In this document: positions 14,018 through 21,444 of the stretch, one piece after another
Position numbering within the stretch: the stretch's first letter is position 1
How the letters are laid out: every line of letters begins with the position of its first letter
The notes under the pieces: model-generated
The model's input: only the letters and a program-made list of their open reading frames with translations
What the model was told of the DNA's origin: nothing
Database searches by the model: none
Virus record (IMG/VR): IMGVR_UViG_3300038656_000204
Coordinates: 1-37,013 of that record
DNA length: 37,013 bases
DNA from: a virus
Strand: one strand, 5' to 3'
Position numbers and translations under genes: made by a program

Positions 14018-14320
14018 ATGAAAAAATTTCATCCAAAAGGTGAGTATGTTCTTATTTATTTTAGTAAGAAAGGAGATGAAGGCGAGAAGAAAACAAAAAG
14101 TGGAATAGTTCTTCCTTATCAGGAAGAAGATAGCAGCACTAAAGGAGTTTCACCTGGAAAATATGACTTTGTAATACATGAACTTGGTCCAGATGTAAAA
14201 GGTGTAAAAGTTGGAGATAAAGTTATCTTTAATGAATATGATATGAAAGGCCTTCAAGATGATGATGAATATATGTATGCATTAACAAAAGAGTCAAGTA
14301 TTATGGCAACATATGAATAA
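14018..14320 (+). CDS. GroES-like cochaperonin (T4 gp31 analogue)
   Basis: 100 residues with AAAGGAG before the ATG. The cpn10 fold is visible: KGEYVLIYFSKKG, a mobile-loop region with KSGIVLPYQEE, GVKVGDKVIFNEYD, and the end ALTKESSIMATYE. The length equals bacterial GroES (about 95-100) and it would cap the host GroEL for folding of phage proteins, as T4 gp31 does for the capsid protein. It is co-oriented between uvsX and uvsW. Confidence 0.85.
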   Translation: MKKFHPKGEYVLIYFSKKGDEGEKKTKSGIVLPYQEEDSSTKGVSPGKYDFVIHELGPDVKGVKVGDKVIFNEYDMKGLQDDDEYMYALTKESSIMATYE

Positions 14321-14349
14321 TTGACAAAAAAATATAAATATCATATATT
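14321..14349 (+). promoter_or_regulatory. Sigma70-like promoter giving a leaderless uvsW mRNA
   Basis: TTGACA, 17-nt spacer, TATATT. Only six bases (AAATAC) separate the -10 box from the uvsW ATG at 14356, so transcription should begin at or next to the start codon. Confidence 0.7.
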
Positions 14350-14355
14350 AAATAC

Positions 14356-15714
14356 ATGAAAATTTATATTAATGATAAGTTTATAGTTGTAAAAGAAGCT
14401 ACAAAAAAAGAACAAGCGTCTCTAAAGAGACGCTTTACTTATGATGATAAATCAAATGTTTTCGCAGGTGGAAAATTTGATTCTCGCAAAATAAAAAAAG
14501 TCCCTTTTATAAAGTTTACGAAAGAATATGGGTTTTTATTTTCTGGTTTTCTTAAAGAGTTTTTATTGTTTGCAAAAGAAAACTGTAATATAGAGAATAT
14601 AGAAGATAAGAGAACCCGTTTTTCTTTTCAATCTAAAATAACAAACACCCGTCAATATTTTCCAGAACATTTCACAGAAACAGAGCATCAGGAAGATGCT
14701 TTAGCTGCTATGTTAAAAACTAACACTGGTATAATAAAAGCTCCAACTAGTTCAGGTAAAACCGAAATTTTTATTGCATTTATTAAAACCTCAAAACTAA
14801 AAACTATTGTTGTAATGGATAAAGTTTCTCTTGTGGAACAAACAAGAAAGAGAATTATAGAAGCCGGAATAAAGAATGTAGGTATTGCTCATGGAAAAAA
14901 GGTTGAAGATGGAGATGTTGTTGTCTCTACAATCCAATCAATAAGAAAGCTTCCATCCCTTACAAAATTTAAATGTTTAATAATTGATGAATGTCATAAA
15001 AGCTCTGCCGACACATTTCAAGATTTTTTATATAATACAAACTTCCCTTTAAGATATGGATTTTCAGCTACTCCCAATTCAGGAGATCACTTTAAGTGGG
15101 CTAAGATAAGACAATATCTAGGAAATACTATATATGAAATAGATTCAAAACTATTAATGGAAAAGAAGGTTTTAGCAAAACCAACTATCCGTTTTACAGA
15201 ATCAGATGGAAGACCAACTCCTGATTGGACAACTGCTTATAAAATGTGTATAGCAGAGAATGAAGATAGAAATAATATAATTAAAGGATTAGTAGATGAA
15301 TATAATACTTCAACTTTAATATTAGTAAAGCATATTATTCATGGAGAATTATTAGAAGAGATACTATCAGATTCTTTATTTTTAAGTGGTAAGAACAGCT
15401 CAAATGAGAGACAAGAGGCAATAGATAGTTTTGAAAATGGAGACTTAAAAGTAATTATAGCAACATCTATTTTCAATGAAGGTATTTCTATTGATGCTAT
15501 TCGCCTACTTGTAATTGCCTCTGGCGGGAAAAGTAAAATAGAGACTGTTCAGAGGTTAGGAAGAGGGTTAAGAACAGATAAAGAGGCTGGAAAGTTTAAT
15601 GTTGATGTATATGACTTTATTGATAGAGGAAATAAGTTTACCTTAAGACATTCAAAGGAAAGAGCTAAAATTTATAAAAAAGAAGGTTTTGAAGTCCTCC
15701 TACCGAAAAAGTAA
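14356..15714 (+). CDS. uvsW: UvsW-like SF2 DNA helicase
   Basis: 452 residues. Motif I is APTSSGKTE (129-137), motif Ia IVVMDKVSLVEQT, motif II DECH (211-214), motif III GFSATP (about 236-241), and motif VI QRLGRGLR (about 402-409). The N-terminal 90 residues, with LKRRFTYDD, correspond to the UvsW N-terminal double-stranded DNA-binding domain. It branch-migrates recombination intermediates and unwinds R-loops, working with UvsX and the gp32-like protein. A perfect 9-bp hairpin lies at codons 20-27. No ribosome site precedes the ATG, consistent with a leaderless message. Confidence 0.87.
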   Translation: MKIYINDKFIVVKEATKKEQASLKRRFTYDDKSNVFAGGKFDSRKIKKVPFIKFTKEYGFLFSGFLKEFLLFAKENCNIENIEDKRTRFSFQSKITNTRQYFPEHFTETEHQEDALAAMLKTNTGIIKAPTSSGKTEIFIAFIKTSKLKTIVVMDKVSLVEQTRKRIIEAGIKNVGIAHGKKVEDGDVVVSTIQSIRKLPSLTKFKCLIIDECHKSSADTFQDFLYNTNFPLRYGFSATPNSGDHFKWAKIRQYLGNTIYEIDSKLLMEKKVLAKPTIRFTESDGRPTPDWTTAYKMCIAENEDRNNIIKGLVDEYNTSTLILVKHIIHGELLEEILSDSLFLSGKNSSNERQEAIDSFENGDLKVIIATSIFNEGISIDAIRLLVIASGGKSKIETVQRLGRGLRTDKEAGKFNVDVYDFIDRGNKFTLRHSKERAKIYKKEGFEVLLPKK

Positions 15715-15728
15715 AGTTAATATAAAAA
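15711..15728 (+). promoter_or_regulatory. Late-type promoter motif
   Basis: GTAAAGTTAATATAAAAA, full consensus, overlapping the uvsW stop and 15 nt before the ATG at 15744. Confidence 0.65.
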
Positions 15729-15743
15729 TAAAGGTGGATATTA

Positions 15744-17111
15744 ATGCCTAATAACTTTGACGATTTATTAATAAATGTATTCTCAGCAGAAAGCGAAACG
15801 GTTCATTTAGATGAAGCTATACAAATTCCTTCTTTAATAGCATTGACAGCTTTTAAGAAGAAAGCTTTAGATAAATTTAAAGCTCCCGCAAAAGAGAAAA
15901 AAAGTAAAAAGTCTTCTGAAGTAAAAGCTTCAGGAGAAAAATTTAAAGAAAAAACAAGAGCAACAGCCGGAAAAACGACCGGAGAGGATGTATATAAGCT
16001 CACCAGGGAACAGAAAAGCTTTTTGGCTGACTTATATAATAAATATGGAAAAAAACTCATAAAAGAGATAACAGATTTTAGAAGAGAAGTGCTTGCCCCT
16101 TATAACTTAATAAAGAGAAAAATGAGAGAAGCTCAAACTACTACCGGAAAAGAAGTAGTGGGTATATCTAAAAAGGAATGGGAAAGAGCTAAGGAATCTG
16201 GTAAAAATAAAATAGAAGATAGAAAAAGTTATGGGGAGGATTTACAAAGTGAGCTTAGAACTGTAGATAATCTTGAAAACCAACTTAAAAGTCTTTTTGA
16301 AATAAAAAGAATGCTCTCTTCACAGAAAGAACTCACATCAGATGAAAAAGCAAAAATAAATAAAAAGATGGATACCTTTGTGAAAAGATATATAAGTAAA
16401 GCTAAATATCCAGAAGGTGTTTCAATTGAAAAAGTAAGAGAATATAAAAATCAAATAGATTCTGCTTTTAAGAGAACTATGGGAGATCTAAAATCAGATA
16501 ACACAAAACAAGCAATAGATAGTTTTAAAGGGTATATTAATAAACTCACTGGAAAATACGATCCAGATGAGTATGATGCTTCTCTTGATAATGCTATAAA
16601 TACTTACATTTTCCAAGAGAATATAAGAAGAAAGTTAACTCAGGCAGAAGGTAATGCATTTAAAAATATGTATAATCAGATGCTTAATGAAATGATAGAA
16701 GAGAAGAAAAAAGGTATTAAAAAACATAATAACAATATTGATAAAATGAAGAAAGATATTCGTTTTACTGATAATGAGAGTAAGATATGGGGAAGAGCTA
16801 AAAATGCCCCTGAGCTTTCCGGAGATATGAGTAATTATTATCTTAGGGTAAAAGAAAAAGATTTTGAAGGAAAGTCAGAGAGAAGAAAAGAATCTGAAGA
16901 TGTAAAAGAAGCAAGAAGAAATATTGAAAAAGCAATAGATAATTTTAAAGCAAGCTTAAAAGAAAAGTTAAGTAGTGAAGATTATAAAAAGTTAAATCAA
17001 TATAAACTTTTACAAACATTAAAATTATCAGAATTAGAAGATGCTAAGAATTTATTTAAATCAAAGGAAGAAGTTCAAAAATCTTTTGAAGGAGAGAAAG
17101 ATGAGGCTTAA
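15744..17111 (+). CDS. Large coiled-coil late protein
   Basis: 455 residues. After an N-terminal hydrophobic segment (IQIPSLIALTAFKKKALDKF) the protein is almost entirely charged helix, with long Lys/Glu/Arg heptad-like stretches and no recognisable catalytic motif. Ribosome site AAGGTGG, late motif upstream. The composition resembles internal virion proteins and scaffolds. It overlaps the next gene, so the 15744-18236 genes form one late operon. The function is unknown. Confidence 0.6.
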   Translation: MPNNFDDLLINVFSAESETVHLDEAIQIPSLIALTAFKKKALDKFKAPAKEKKSKKSSEVKASGEKFKEKTRATAGKTTGEDVYKLTREQKSFLADLYNKYGKKLIKEITDFRREVLAPYNLIKRKMREAQTTTGKEVVGISKKEWERAKESGKNKIEDRKSYGEDLQSELRTVDNLENQLKSLFEIKRMLSSQKELTSDEKAKINKKMDTFVKRYISKAKYPEGVSIEKVREYKNQIDSAFKRTMGDLKSDNTKQAIDSFKGYINKLTGKYDPDEYDASLDNAINTYIFQENIRRKLTQAEGNAFKNMYNQMLNEMIEEKKKGIKKHNNNIDKMKKDIRFTDNESKIWGRAKNAPELSGDMSNYYLRVKEKDFEGKSERRKESEDVKEARRNIEKAIDNFKASLKEKLSSEDYKKLNQYKLLQTLKLSELEDAKNLFKSKEEVQKSFEGEKDEA

Positions 17112-17421
17112 GAAAATAATAGAGAGTATTACTGGAGAAGGCGATGAGGATTATGTAAAAAGCAGGAAAGCTTTTTGGAATAATAATCTTAGTAGAAACT
17201 ACCAGAAAGGCGGTCTTGATACTCCTAAAAGTATGAAGAAGAATGCTATAGGAAAAAGGACAGAGAATTACACTGTCGCAAAGACAAAAGCAGAAAAAGA
17301 CATGGAAAGAAGATTTGAACAAAACTCACTTATTAACTTAAAAATTCCAGAAACTAAAAGTGAAAAGTTAAAAGCAGGAGAGAGTTTTTCTGATTACATT
17401 AAAAGAAAAAGGTTGGTCTGA
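17101..17421 (+). CDS. Small basic late protein with capsid-targeting-like start
   Basis: 106 residues, with GGAGAG before the ATG at 17101; the first 11 nt overlap the upstream gene. The N-terminus MRLKKIIESITGE resembles the MK-six-residue-LxE pattern of other late proteins (I-E-S rather than LxE, so weaker). The rest is basic and probably disordered (GKRTENYTVAKTKAEKD). Its stop overlaps the next ATG (TGATG). Possibly an internal head protein. Confidence 0.5.
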   Translation: MRLKKIIESITGEGDEDYVKSRKAFWNNNLSRNYQKGGLDTPKSMKKNAIGKRTENYTVAKTKAEKDMERRFEQNSLINLKIPETKSEKLKAGESFSDYIKRKRLV

Positions 17422-18236
17422 TGCTTGTAAATACGTCACCGTTTAGAGAAACCTCTATTAACGAAATAAGAACTATTGCAAATAATACTAATAAGTTAAA
17501 AATCTCTAAAAATGAGGTGTCATTACAATTTTTAAGAAGTAAGGATATCGGCTCCACTTATAAGGTAGAATACTTAGTTAATATTAACTCTAAACAGAGA
17601 ATGGAGAACCCTTCAGATAATCTTAATCTAAGAGATATAGATAATACTTCTTTAAAAAAAGCTATATTTGATAATATTACCTCTTATGACCAAAGATATA
17701 TGGAACTAAATGATTTTGATCATACTAAAGCTACCTTTCATTTAAAAACAGATAAGTGGTTAGATGAGGCTACTAATAGAATGAGAGGAAAGAAAAAATT
17801 CGGTAGTTTTAAAATGAACTTTAAATTAAAGCAAGCTCCACCAAGAATGATTATGGAAGATGCTTTAGGGGAGCCTTGGAGTGGATTTGTAATAAGAAAA
17901 ATAAGGCAATGGTTTATGGATAGTAAAAGAAGAGAAGGTAGATTACTTGGAGATATTTTCCCTAAAAGCATTCAAAGAAAAATAAGACAAAGACTTACTA
18001 ACATGTTTGAATGGTCTTATGACTTTAGATGGAATCAGATTGAAGCACAACTTGAGGGTAAATGGGTAATAGCTTTACTTTATGCTGTTTCAGAATTGAC
18101 AAAAAAAGATAGCTTAAATAAACTACAAAATAGAACAGAAAAATATAAATTTTCTACAAAGGTAAAAGATAATATAAAAGAAAAAGAATTTGATAGAAAG
18201 AAATGGAAGAAGTTTATTAAGAAGAAGTTTTATTAG
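17421..18236 (+). CDS. Late protein of unknown function
   Basis: 271 residues, translationally coupled by TGATG to the preceding gene. The N-terminal part is mixed alpha/beta (KISKNEVSLQFLRSKD, TYKVEYLVNINSKQR). The middle holds FKMNFKLKQAPPRMIM and a Trp/Arg-rich helical region (RKIRQWFMDSKRRE), and the tail is very basic. It might be a structural or DNA-contacting virion protein; no family is recognised. It is the last gene of the late operon that starts at 15744. Confidence 0.5.
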   Translation: MLVNTSPFRETSINEIRTIANNTNKLKISKNEVSLQFLRSKDIGSTYKVEYLVNINSKQRMENPSDNLNLRDIDNTSLKKAIFDNITSYDQRYMELNDFDHTKATFHLKTDKWLDEATNRMRGKKKFGSFKMNFKLKQAPPRMIMEDALGEPWSGFVIRKIRQWFMDSKRREGRLLGDIFPKSIQRKIRQRLTNMFEWSYDFRWNQIEAQLEGKWVIALLYAVSELTKKDSLNKLQNRTEKYKFSTKVKDNIKEKEFDRKKWKKFIKKKFY

Positions 18237-18288
18237 GAGTTGTAAAAAACTATACTGGTTTTATAAACTCGTAAATATAAACATAGAC

Positions 18289-18317
18289 TTGACAAAAAAA
18301 TGTAAGTTGTGTATAAT
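18289..18317 (+). promoter_or_regulatory. Consensus sigma70 promoter for hsp20
   Basis: TTGACA, 17-nt spacer, TATAAT: perfect consensus. The roughly 70-nt leader holds two hairpins (CTCCTTGTGAAGGAG at 18327-18341 and GCTTGCCTC/GAGGAAGC at 18345-18365) before the AGGAGG site. Confidence 0.8.
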
Positions 18318-18391
18318 AAAAGTAACTCCTTGTGAAGGAGCATTGCTTGCCTCATAAGAGGAAGCAAAAATATATTTTAGGAGGTTGCCAT

Positions 18392-18862
18392 ATGGGACCA
18401 AGAACAGTATTAGACATGGAAGACCTAGAAAGTGTCTTCAATGATGCCATGAATGGTTTTGAGGCATTCATGGAACAAGGCCACGGCCACGGCCATGGAC
18501 AAAGAAAGAAAGAGAGTTGGAATTTAAGTGTTCCAAATTTTCCACCCACCGACTGGAAAATAGATAGAGATAAAAATATCTATTTTGAGTTTGCTCTGGC
18601 CGGTTATGTAAGGAATGAGATTGAGATTTCATTTCAAGGAGATTGGATGGTATTAACTATCACCCCAATAAAGAAAGATGAGGAAAAGGATATGCGTTAT
18701 CTTAATAGAGGGATCAAAAGATCCTCAGCAAGAAACAAATATTACGTTCCTCACGATAAGTATGATGTTGATAATGTAAAAGCATTTTTTAAAGACGGCT
18801 TGTTATCAGTTGAAATACCTTCAAAAGAACCTGAGAAGGCACGATCTGTAGACATAGAATAG
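18392..18862 (+). CDS. Small heat-shock protein, Hsp20/alpha-crystallin family
   Basis: 156 residues, start set by AGGAGGTTGCCAT just before the ATG. Residues about 48-145 are the alpha-crystallin domain: DWKIDRDKNIYFEFALAGY, WMVLTITPIKK, and a C-terminal FKDGLLSVEIPSKE, which carries the usual GxLxVxxP pattern. The N-terminal arm holds an unusual HGHGHGHGQ run encoded by near-tandem GGCCAC repeats, which could bind metal. It would hold unfolded proteins or stabilise membranes during infection. Monocistronic, with its own strong promoter and a terminator. Confidence 0.88.
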   Translation: MGPRTVLDMEDLESVFNDAMNGFEAFMEQGHGHGHGQRKKESWNLSVPNFPPTDWKIDRDKNIYFEFALAGYVRNEIEISFQGDWMVLTITPIKKDEEKDMRYLNRGIKRSSARNKYYVPHDKYDVDNVKAFFKDGLLSVEIPSKEPEKARSVDIE

Positions 18863-18881
18863 TGTATCTATTCTAAACCCT

Positions 18882-18910
18882 CTGCCCCTGTAAAAAGGGG
18901 CAGTTTTATT
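18882..18910 (+). terminator. Rho-independent terminator after hsp20
   Basis: CTGCCCCT / AGGGGCAG stem followed by TTTTATTTTT. Confidence 0.85.
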
Positions 18911-18923
18911 TTTGGAAGGAACA

Positions 18924-19172
18924 ATGTTAAAGACTAAAATTACTTCAGCAGAAGAGTTTCTTAGAAGACTCAAATATTATGGATTCAGTAAGGCAACAGT
19001 AGAAGATAAAGGTTACTCTTATAAAATTCGTTTATCTTCAAACCTAAAGAATTTAGATTATGAAATCTTACTCACATCTATTGAAAAACATTTAAATATT
19101 GATAAGGATTATTATGTTTTTAAAGATTTAAAATGGTTTAATAACTTTTTTGTTCCTTTCAAGCTAAAGTAA
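18924..19172 (+). CDS. Small protein of unknown function
   Basis: 82 residues. The ATG at 18924 is chosen because GGAAGGA lies 4 nt before it; an in-frame TTG twelve bases earlier has none. Mixed alpha/beta with LRRLKYYGFSKATVEDKGYSY and two short strands. It sits in a terminator-bounded pocket with the next small gene. No family is recognised. Confidence 0.5.
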   Translation: MLKTKITSAEEFLRRLKYYGFSKATVEDKGYSYKIRLSSNLKNLDYEILLTSIEKHLNIDKDYYVFKDLKWFNNFFVPFKLK

Positions 19173-19184
19173 AAGGAGGCTTTT

Positions 19185-19352
19185 ATGCCCAAGATTAGTA
19201 AAAATGCTCATAGACGAGGAGCACAAACTCTTATCTCAAGATGGGGAGGCGACATTAAAATGAAAACTAGGTTTGAGAATGGTAAGATGAGGCATCTTGC
19301 TTATTGCACCAGGACTGGAAATACTGCTAGGAAACCAAAAGAACTTATGTAA
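19185..19352 (+). CDS. Small basic protein, 55 residues
   Basis: Starts MPKISKNAHRRGAQTL with AAAGGAGG 6 nt before the ATG. Strongly basic with several Arg and Lys pairs and one Cys (AYCTRTGN). A 7-bp hairpin (ACCTATA / TATAGGT) follows directly. It is short and without a recognised family, but the ribosome site is strong and spacing to the upstream gene is tight. Confidence 0.5.
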   Translation: MPKISKNAHRRGAQTLISRWGGDIKMKTRFENGKMRHLAYCTRTGNTARKPKELM

Positions 19353-19375
19353 CCTATAGTTTATTATAGGTTGGT

Positions 19376-19462
19376 GTAAAGTTAATGGTGTAGCACTGGT
19401 CCGGTGATTCACATATATCTTCAGCAGGCTCCAAGATTTGCAAACTTGGGGCCTTTTTTTTT
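19376..19462 (+). ncRNA. Candidate late noncoding RNA
   Basis: The late motif (GTAAAGTTAATGG, 19376-19388) is followed within 65 nt by a strong terminator (19427-19462) with no plausible open frame between. The transcript would contain CACTGGTCCGGTG and the terminator stem. It may only be the 3' end of the small gene upstream, but the isolated promoter motif argues for a separate short RNA. Confidence 0.35.
19427..19462 (+). terminator. Rho-independent terminator
   Basis: GGCTCCAAG / CTTGGGGCC stem (one G-U pair) followed by nine T. Confidence 0.85.
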
Positions 19463-19487
19463 GTAAAGACAACCTCATAGGAGTTAA

Positions 19488-19540
19488 TAATGAGGGTGAA
19501 TTACCCCTACTCTAAAGGGGTGGTGGTTTTACGCCCAATT
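19488..19540 (+). repeat. Omega-RNA-like terminal hairpin 4
   Basis: ACCCC / GGGGT stem followed by GGTGGTTTTACGCCC. AGGAG plus ATG at 19490 creates a possible 18-codon frame through the hairpin, ending at 19546; its reality is doubtful. Confidence 0.5.
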
Positions 19541-19546
19541 CGATAA

Positions 19547-19577
19547 AAAAAGCAGCCAATATTGGCTGCTTTTTATT
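19547..19577. terminator. Bidirectional terminator before the tail tube gene
   Basis: Palindrome AAAAAGCAGCCAAT and its complement with T runs on both strands. It ends the minus-strand tail tube transcript and the plus-strand transcript. Confidence 0.85.
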
Positions 19578-19625
19578 AAGTTTCTGGCAAGAAAACCCCT
19601 GAGCTGAAAACTCAAAAGTAGTTGA
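19576..19625 (-). repeat. Omega-RNA-like hairpin 5 (TTCTTGCCAG subtype)
   Basis: Minus strand: TTGAGTTTTCAGCTCAGGGG, then TTTTCTTGCCAGAAAC, between the tail tube stop and the terminator. It shares CTTGCCAGAAA with the copy after the purine permease. Confidence 0.4.
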
Positions 19626-19626
19626 C

Positions 19627-20166
19627 TTACGGTGAAGTATCTACATCTACACCTTTAATAGCGTAATCATACCTAAAAGTAGCAGATACATTCATTATAT
19701 CCGAACTGTCCGATGATACCTCATTCCAGTTAATTTCAGTGGGAAAAAGGTAAAATAAATTCCAGACCTGTACAATACCACCAGCAGGATCTAACATAGC
19801 TAAAGTAGCTGAAGTTTGATACTGTGACTTAAAATACATTTGTCCAGTTACAGGATTATAAATCTGATTAGCCCATTCCCAAAGAATATGAGAAACAGAT
19901 TTTTCACCTTGAATGAAATCATAGAACTCAACAGACAGATTACTCCACTCTGGTTTACCAGCAGTGTAAAATTTCTCATTAAGCCTTTGGTGTTCTGTTT
20001 CTTCAAATGTAAGGGTAGGACGTGAGGCTGAATGTGCCATAAAAGCAAGTCTTTCATTTGCATCATTGTTTGCCGCACCAGGAACAGTTGTAAACTGCAT
20101 AATCCAACGATTACTTCTCAAAGGTTCAAGAGTAGAACTTTGACTTGAAGTTAGAAATAAAGCCAT
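19627..20166 (-). CDS. Tail tube protein, T4 gp19-like
   Basis: 179 residues starting MALFLTSSQSSTLEP with AAGGAG upstream. EPLRSNRWIMQFT, then ASRPTLTFEETEHQRLNEKF and PEWSNLSVEFYD, is the typical tail-tube core: a beta-sandwich that stacks as hexamers. The C-terminal INWNEVSSDSSDIMNVSATF and RYDYA is the conserved strand pair of the gp19 family. Length is close to T4 gp19 (163). It has a full late motif upstream and its own terminator, suited to a highly expressed structural gene. Confidence 0.82.
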   Translation of the reverse strand: MALFLTSSQSSTLEPLRSNRWIMQFTTVPGAANNDANERLAFMAHSASRPTLTFEETEHQRLNEKFYTAGKPEWSNLSVEFYDFIQGEKSVSHILWEWANQIYNPVTGQMYFKSQYQTSATLAMLDPAGGIVQVWNLFYLFPTEINWNEVSSDSSDIMNVSATFRYDYAIKGVDVDTSP

Positions 20167-20189
20167 ATTGTTTTCTCCTTATTTACAAT

Positions 20190-20203
20190 TTATATTAACT
20201 TTA
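20190..20203 (-). promoter_or_regulatory. Late-type promoter motif for the tail tube gene
   Basis: AAAGTTAATATAAA on the minus strand, perfect core, about 24 nt before the ATG at 20166. Confidence 0.65.
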
Positions 20204-20286
20204 TATTATTATTAATAAGTTTAATAACTCATATATAAGACATACGGAAATTTGTCGGTAAATAAAATATTTTGAGGAGTAAGCAA

Positions 20287-20559
20287 GTGTCATATTCAAG
20301 ATGGCTAAACAGTTCGTGGTATATGTTTTGGGCAACAAATGAATTTAAAGAAAAAGATAGACAACTTTGTGAAATTTATTATACTGTAAACGAAGCTACA
20401 GTAGTTACCTTTAAGGATTTAAAAGAAGATTTTAATGGAGTGATGAGAGAGATGGAGGCTATTTTTTATAGAGCAAGTCAAGAAGAATTAACAGAGTTGT
20501 CAATATATTTTAATCAATTCTATGATGATGTTGTTAATAACCCCCACCTAAACGCATAG
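20287..20559 (+). CDS. Small protein of unknown function
   Basis: 90 residues, starting at GTG 20287 (MSYSRWLNSSWYMFW), which has GAGGAG seven bases before it. The sequence is aromatic near the N-terminus and helical after it (FKDLKEDFNGVMREMEAIF). The last codons (NNPHLNA) are read from an omega-like hairpin that begins AACCCCCACC, so the original C-terminus may have been replaced by the element. Confidence 0.5.
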   Translation: MSYSRWLNSSWYMFWATNEFKEKDRQLCEIYYTVNEATVVTFKDLKEDFNGVMREMEAIFYRASQEELTELSIYFNQFYDDVVNNPHLNA

Positions 20560-20570
20560 TGGTTTCCTGT
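20534..20570 (+). repeat. Omega-RNA-like hairpin 6 (TTTCCTGT subtype)
   Basis: AACCCCCACCTA ... TAGTGG pairing, then TTTCCTGTTAAGCG. It spans the stop of the 20287 gene and the start of the HNH gene, and shares GTG-TTTCCTGT with the gp46 leader. Confidence 0.4.
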
Positions 20571-20579
20571 TAAGCGCTT

Positions 20580-21092
20580 ATGAACAAACAATGTAGAAAA
20601 TGCAAGGGGGTATTGGATCTAAAGTATTTCCATAAAGACTCAAAAAATAAAGATGGATATAAAAATATATGTAAGAAGTGTAGAAGCAATTCAAAAAGAA
20701 TTCATTTAACTAAAGAGAGGAAAAGGTTTGATAGAAATCTTAAGCATTCAATTTATATATCTCTTAAAAAAAATAAGCATGGTAGAAGATGGGAAAAACT
20801 CGTTGGTTTTACATTAAGTGAATTGCAGCATCATTTAGAAAAACAATTTGATGAAAATATGAATTGGAATAATTATGGTTCATATTGGTGGCTTGATAAA
20901 ATTATACCAGTAAGAGCATACAGCTTTTCTACATATGGTGAATTTAAAAAATGTTGGAACTTAAAGAACTTAAGACCTTTACAAAAAAATCAGATCATGA
21001 GAAAGTCAGATAAAGTATATATGAATTTAATAAAAGAATATAATTTGTTTGATATAGTTCCAATTGGTCTTATTTATTTTGAGGAGAGTTAG
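20580..21092 (+). CDS. HNH-type homing endonuclease-like protein, possibly inactive
   Basis: 170 residues. A zinc-ribbon-like N-terminus has C5/C8 and C31/C34 (CRKC, CKKC). The body has LQHHLEKQFDENMNWNNYGSY followed by WWLDKIIPVRAY at about 103-114, the position of the HNH motif. Free-standing phage HNH proteins normally read W-x-IDHIIP there. The His is Lys here, so activity is doubtful. There is no ribosome site at the ATG. Omega-like hairpins flank the gene on both sides (20534-20570 and 21093-21140), so it may be part of an inserted cassette. Confidence 0.6.
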   Translation: MNKQCRKCKGVLDLKYFHKDSKNKDGYKNICKKCRSNSKRIHLTKERKRFDRNLKHSIYISLKKNKHGRRWEKLVGFTLSELQHHLEKQFDENMNWNNYGSYWWLDKIIPVRAYSFSTYGEFKKCWNLKNLRPLQKNQIMRKSDKVYMNLIKEYNLFDIVPIGLIYFEES

Positions 21093-21140
21093 GTGAACAC
21101 CTCTATCCTTAAAGGGTACGGGTTTTACGCACAGTTTATA
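21093..21140 (+). repeat. Omega-RNA-like terminal hairpin 7
   Basis: ACACCTCTATCCTTAAAGGG and following bases fold weakly, then GGTTTTACGCACAGTTTATAA. It shares TTTTACGCACAG with hairpins 1 and 2. Confidence 0.5.
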
Positions 21141-21156
21141 AATAAAAGAGTAAATA

Positions 21157-21354
21157 ATGTTTCATTATGAACAAGTATATAAGCAAGCAAGTAAAAAAGG
21201 TATATTTGATGTTAATTTTAAGAATCTTGACAAAAAAATAGAAATAATATTAAGTAATGGTGTAAGGTTTATTTTTTCAAGAGAAGATTTTGAGAAAAAT
21301 TACTCAATAGGAATAGACAACTTTCAATGGGTAGTGAAAAAAAAGAAGAAATAA
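21157..21354 (+). CDS. Small protein of unknown function
   Basis: 65 residues starting MFHYEQVYKQASKKG, ending in a Lys-rich tail. Beta-rich middle (KKIEIILSNGVRFIFSRED). The ribosome site is weak (GAG 10 nt upstream). No family is recognised; codon use is like the neighbours. Confidence 0.4.
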   Translation: MFHYEQVYKQASKKGIFDVNFKNLDKKIEIILSNGVRFIFSREDFEKNYSIGIDNFQWVVKKKKK

Positions 21355-21444
21355 TAAAATGCTATACTTTCTTATACTATGAGATTGATGGAATACCATC
21401 TGCAAGAGCTGACCATTAATATAATGCCAAAGGATTAAAAATAA

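Noticed and set aside
21355-21444. Purine riboswitch before the phosphoribosyltransferase
   Set aside because: Only one 5-bp hairpin is visible; the conserved three-way-junction bases of purine riboswitches are not found.
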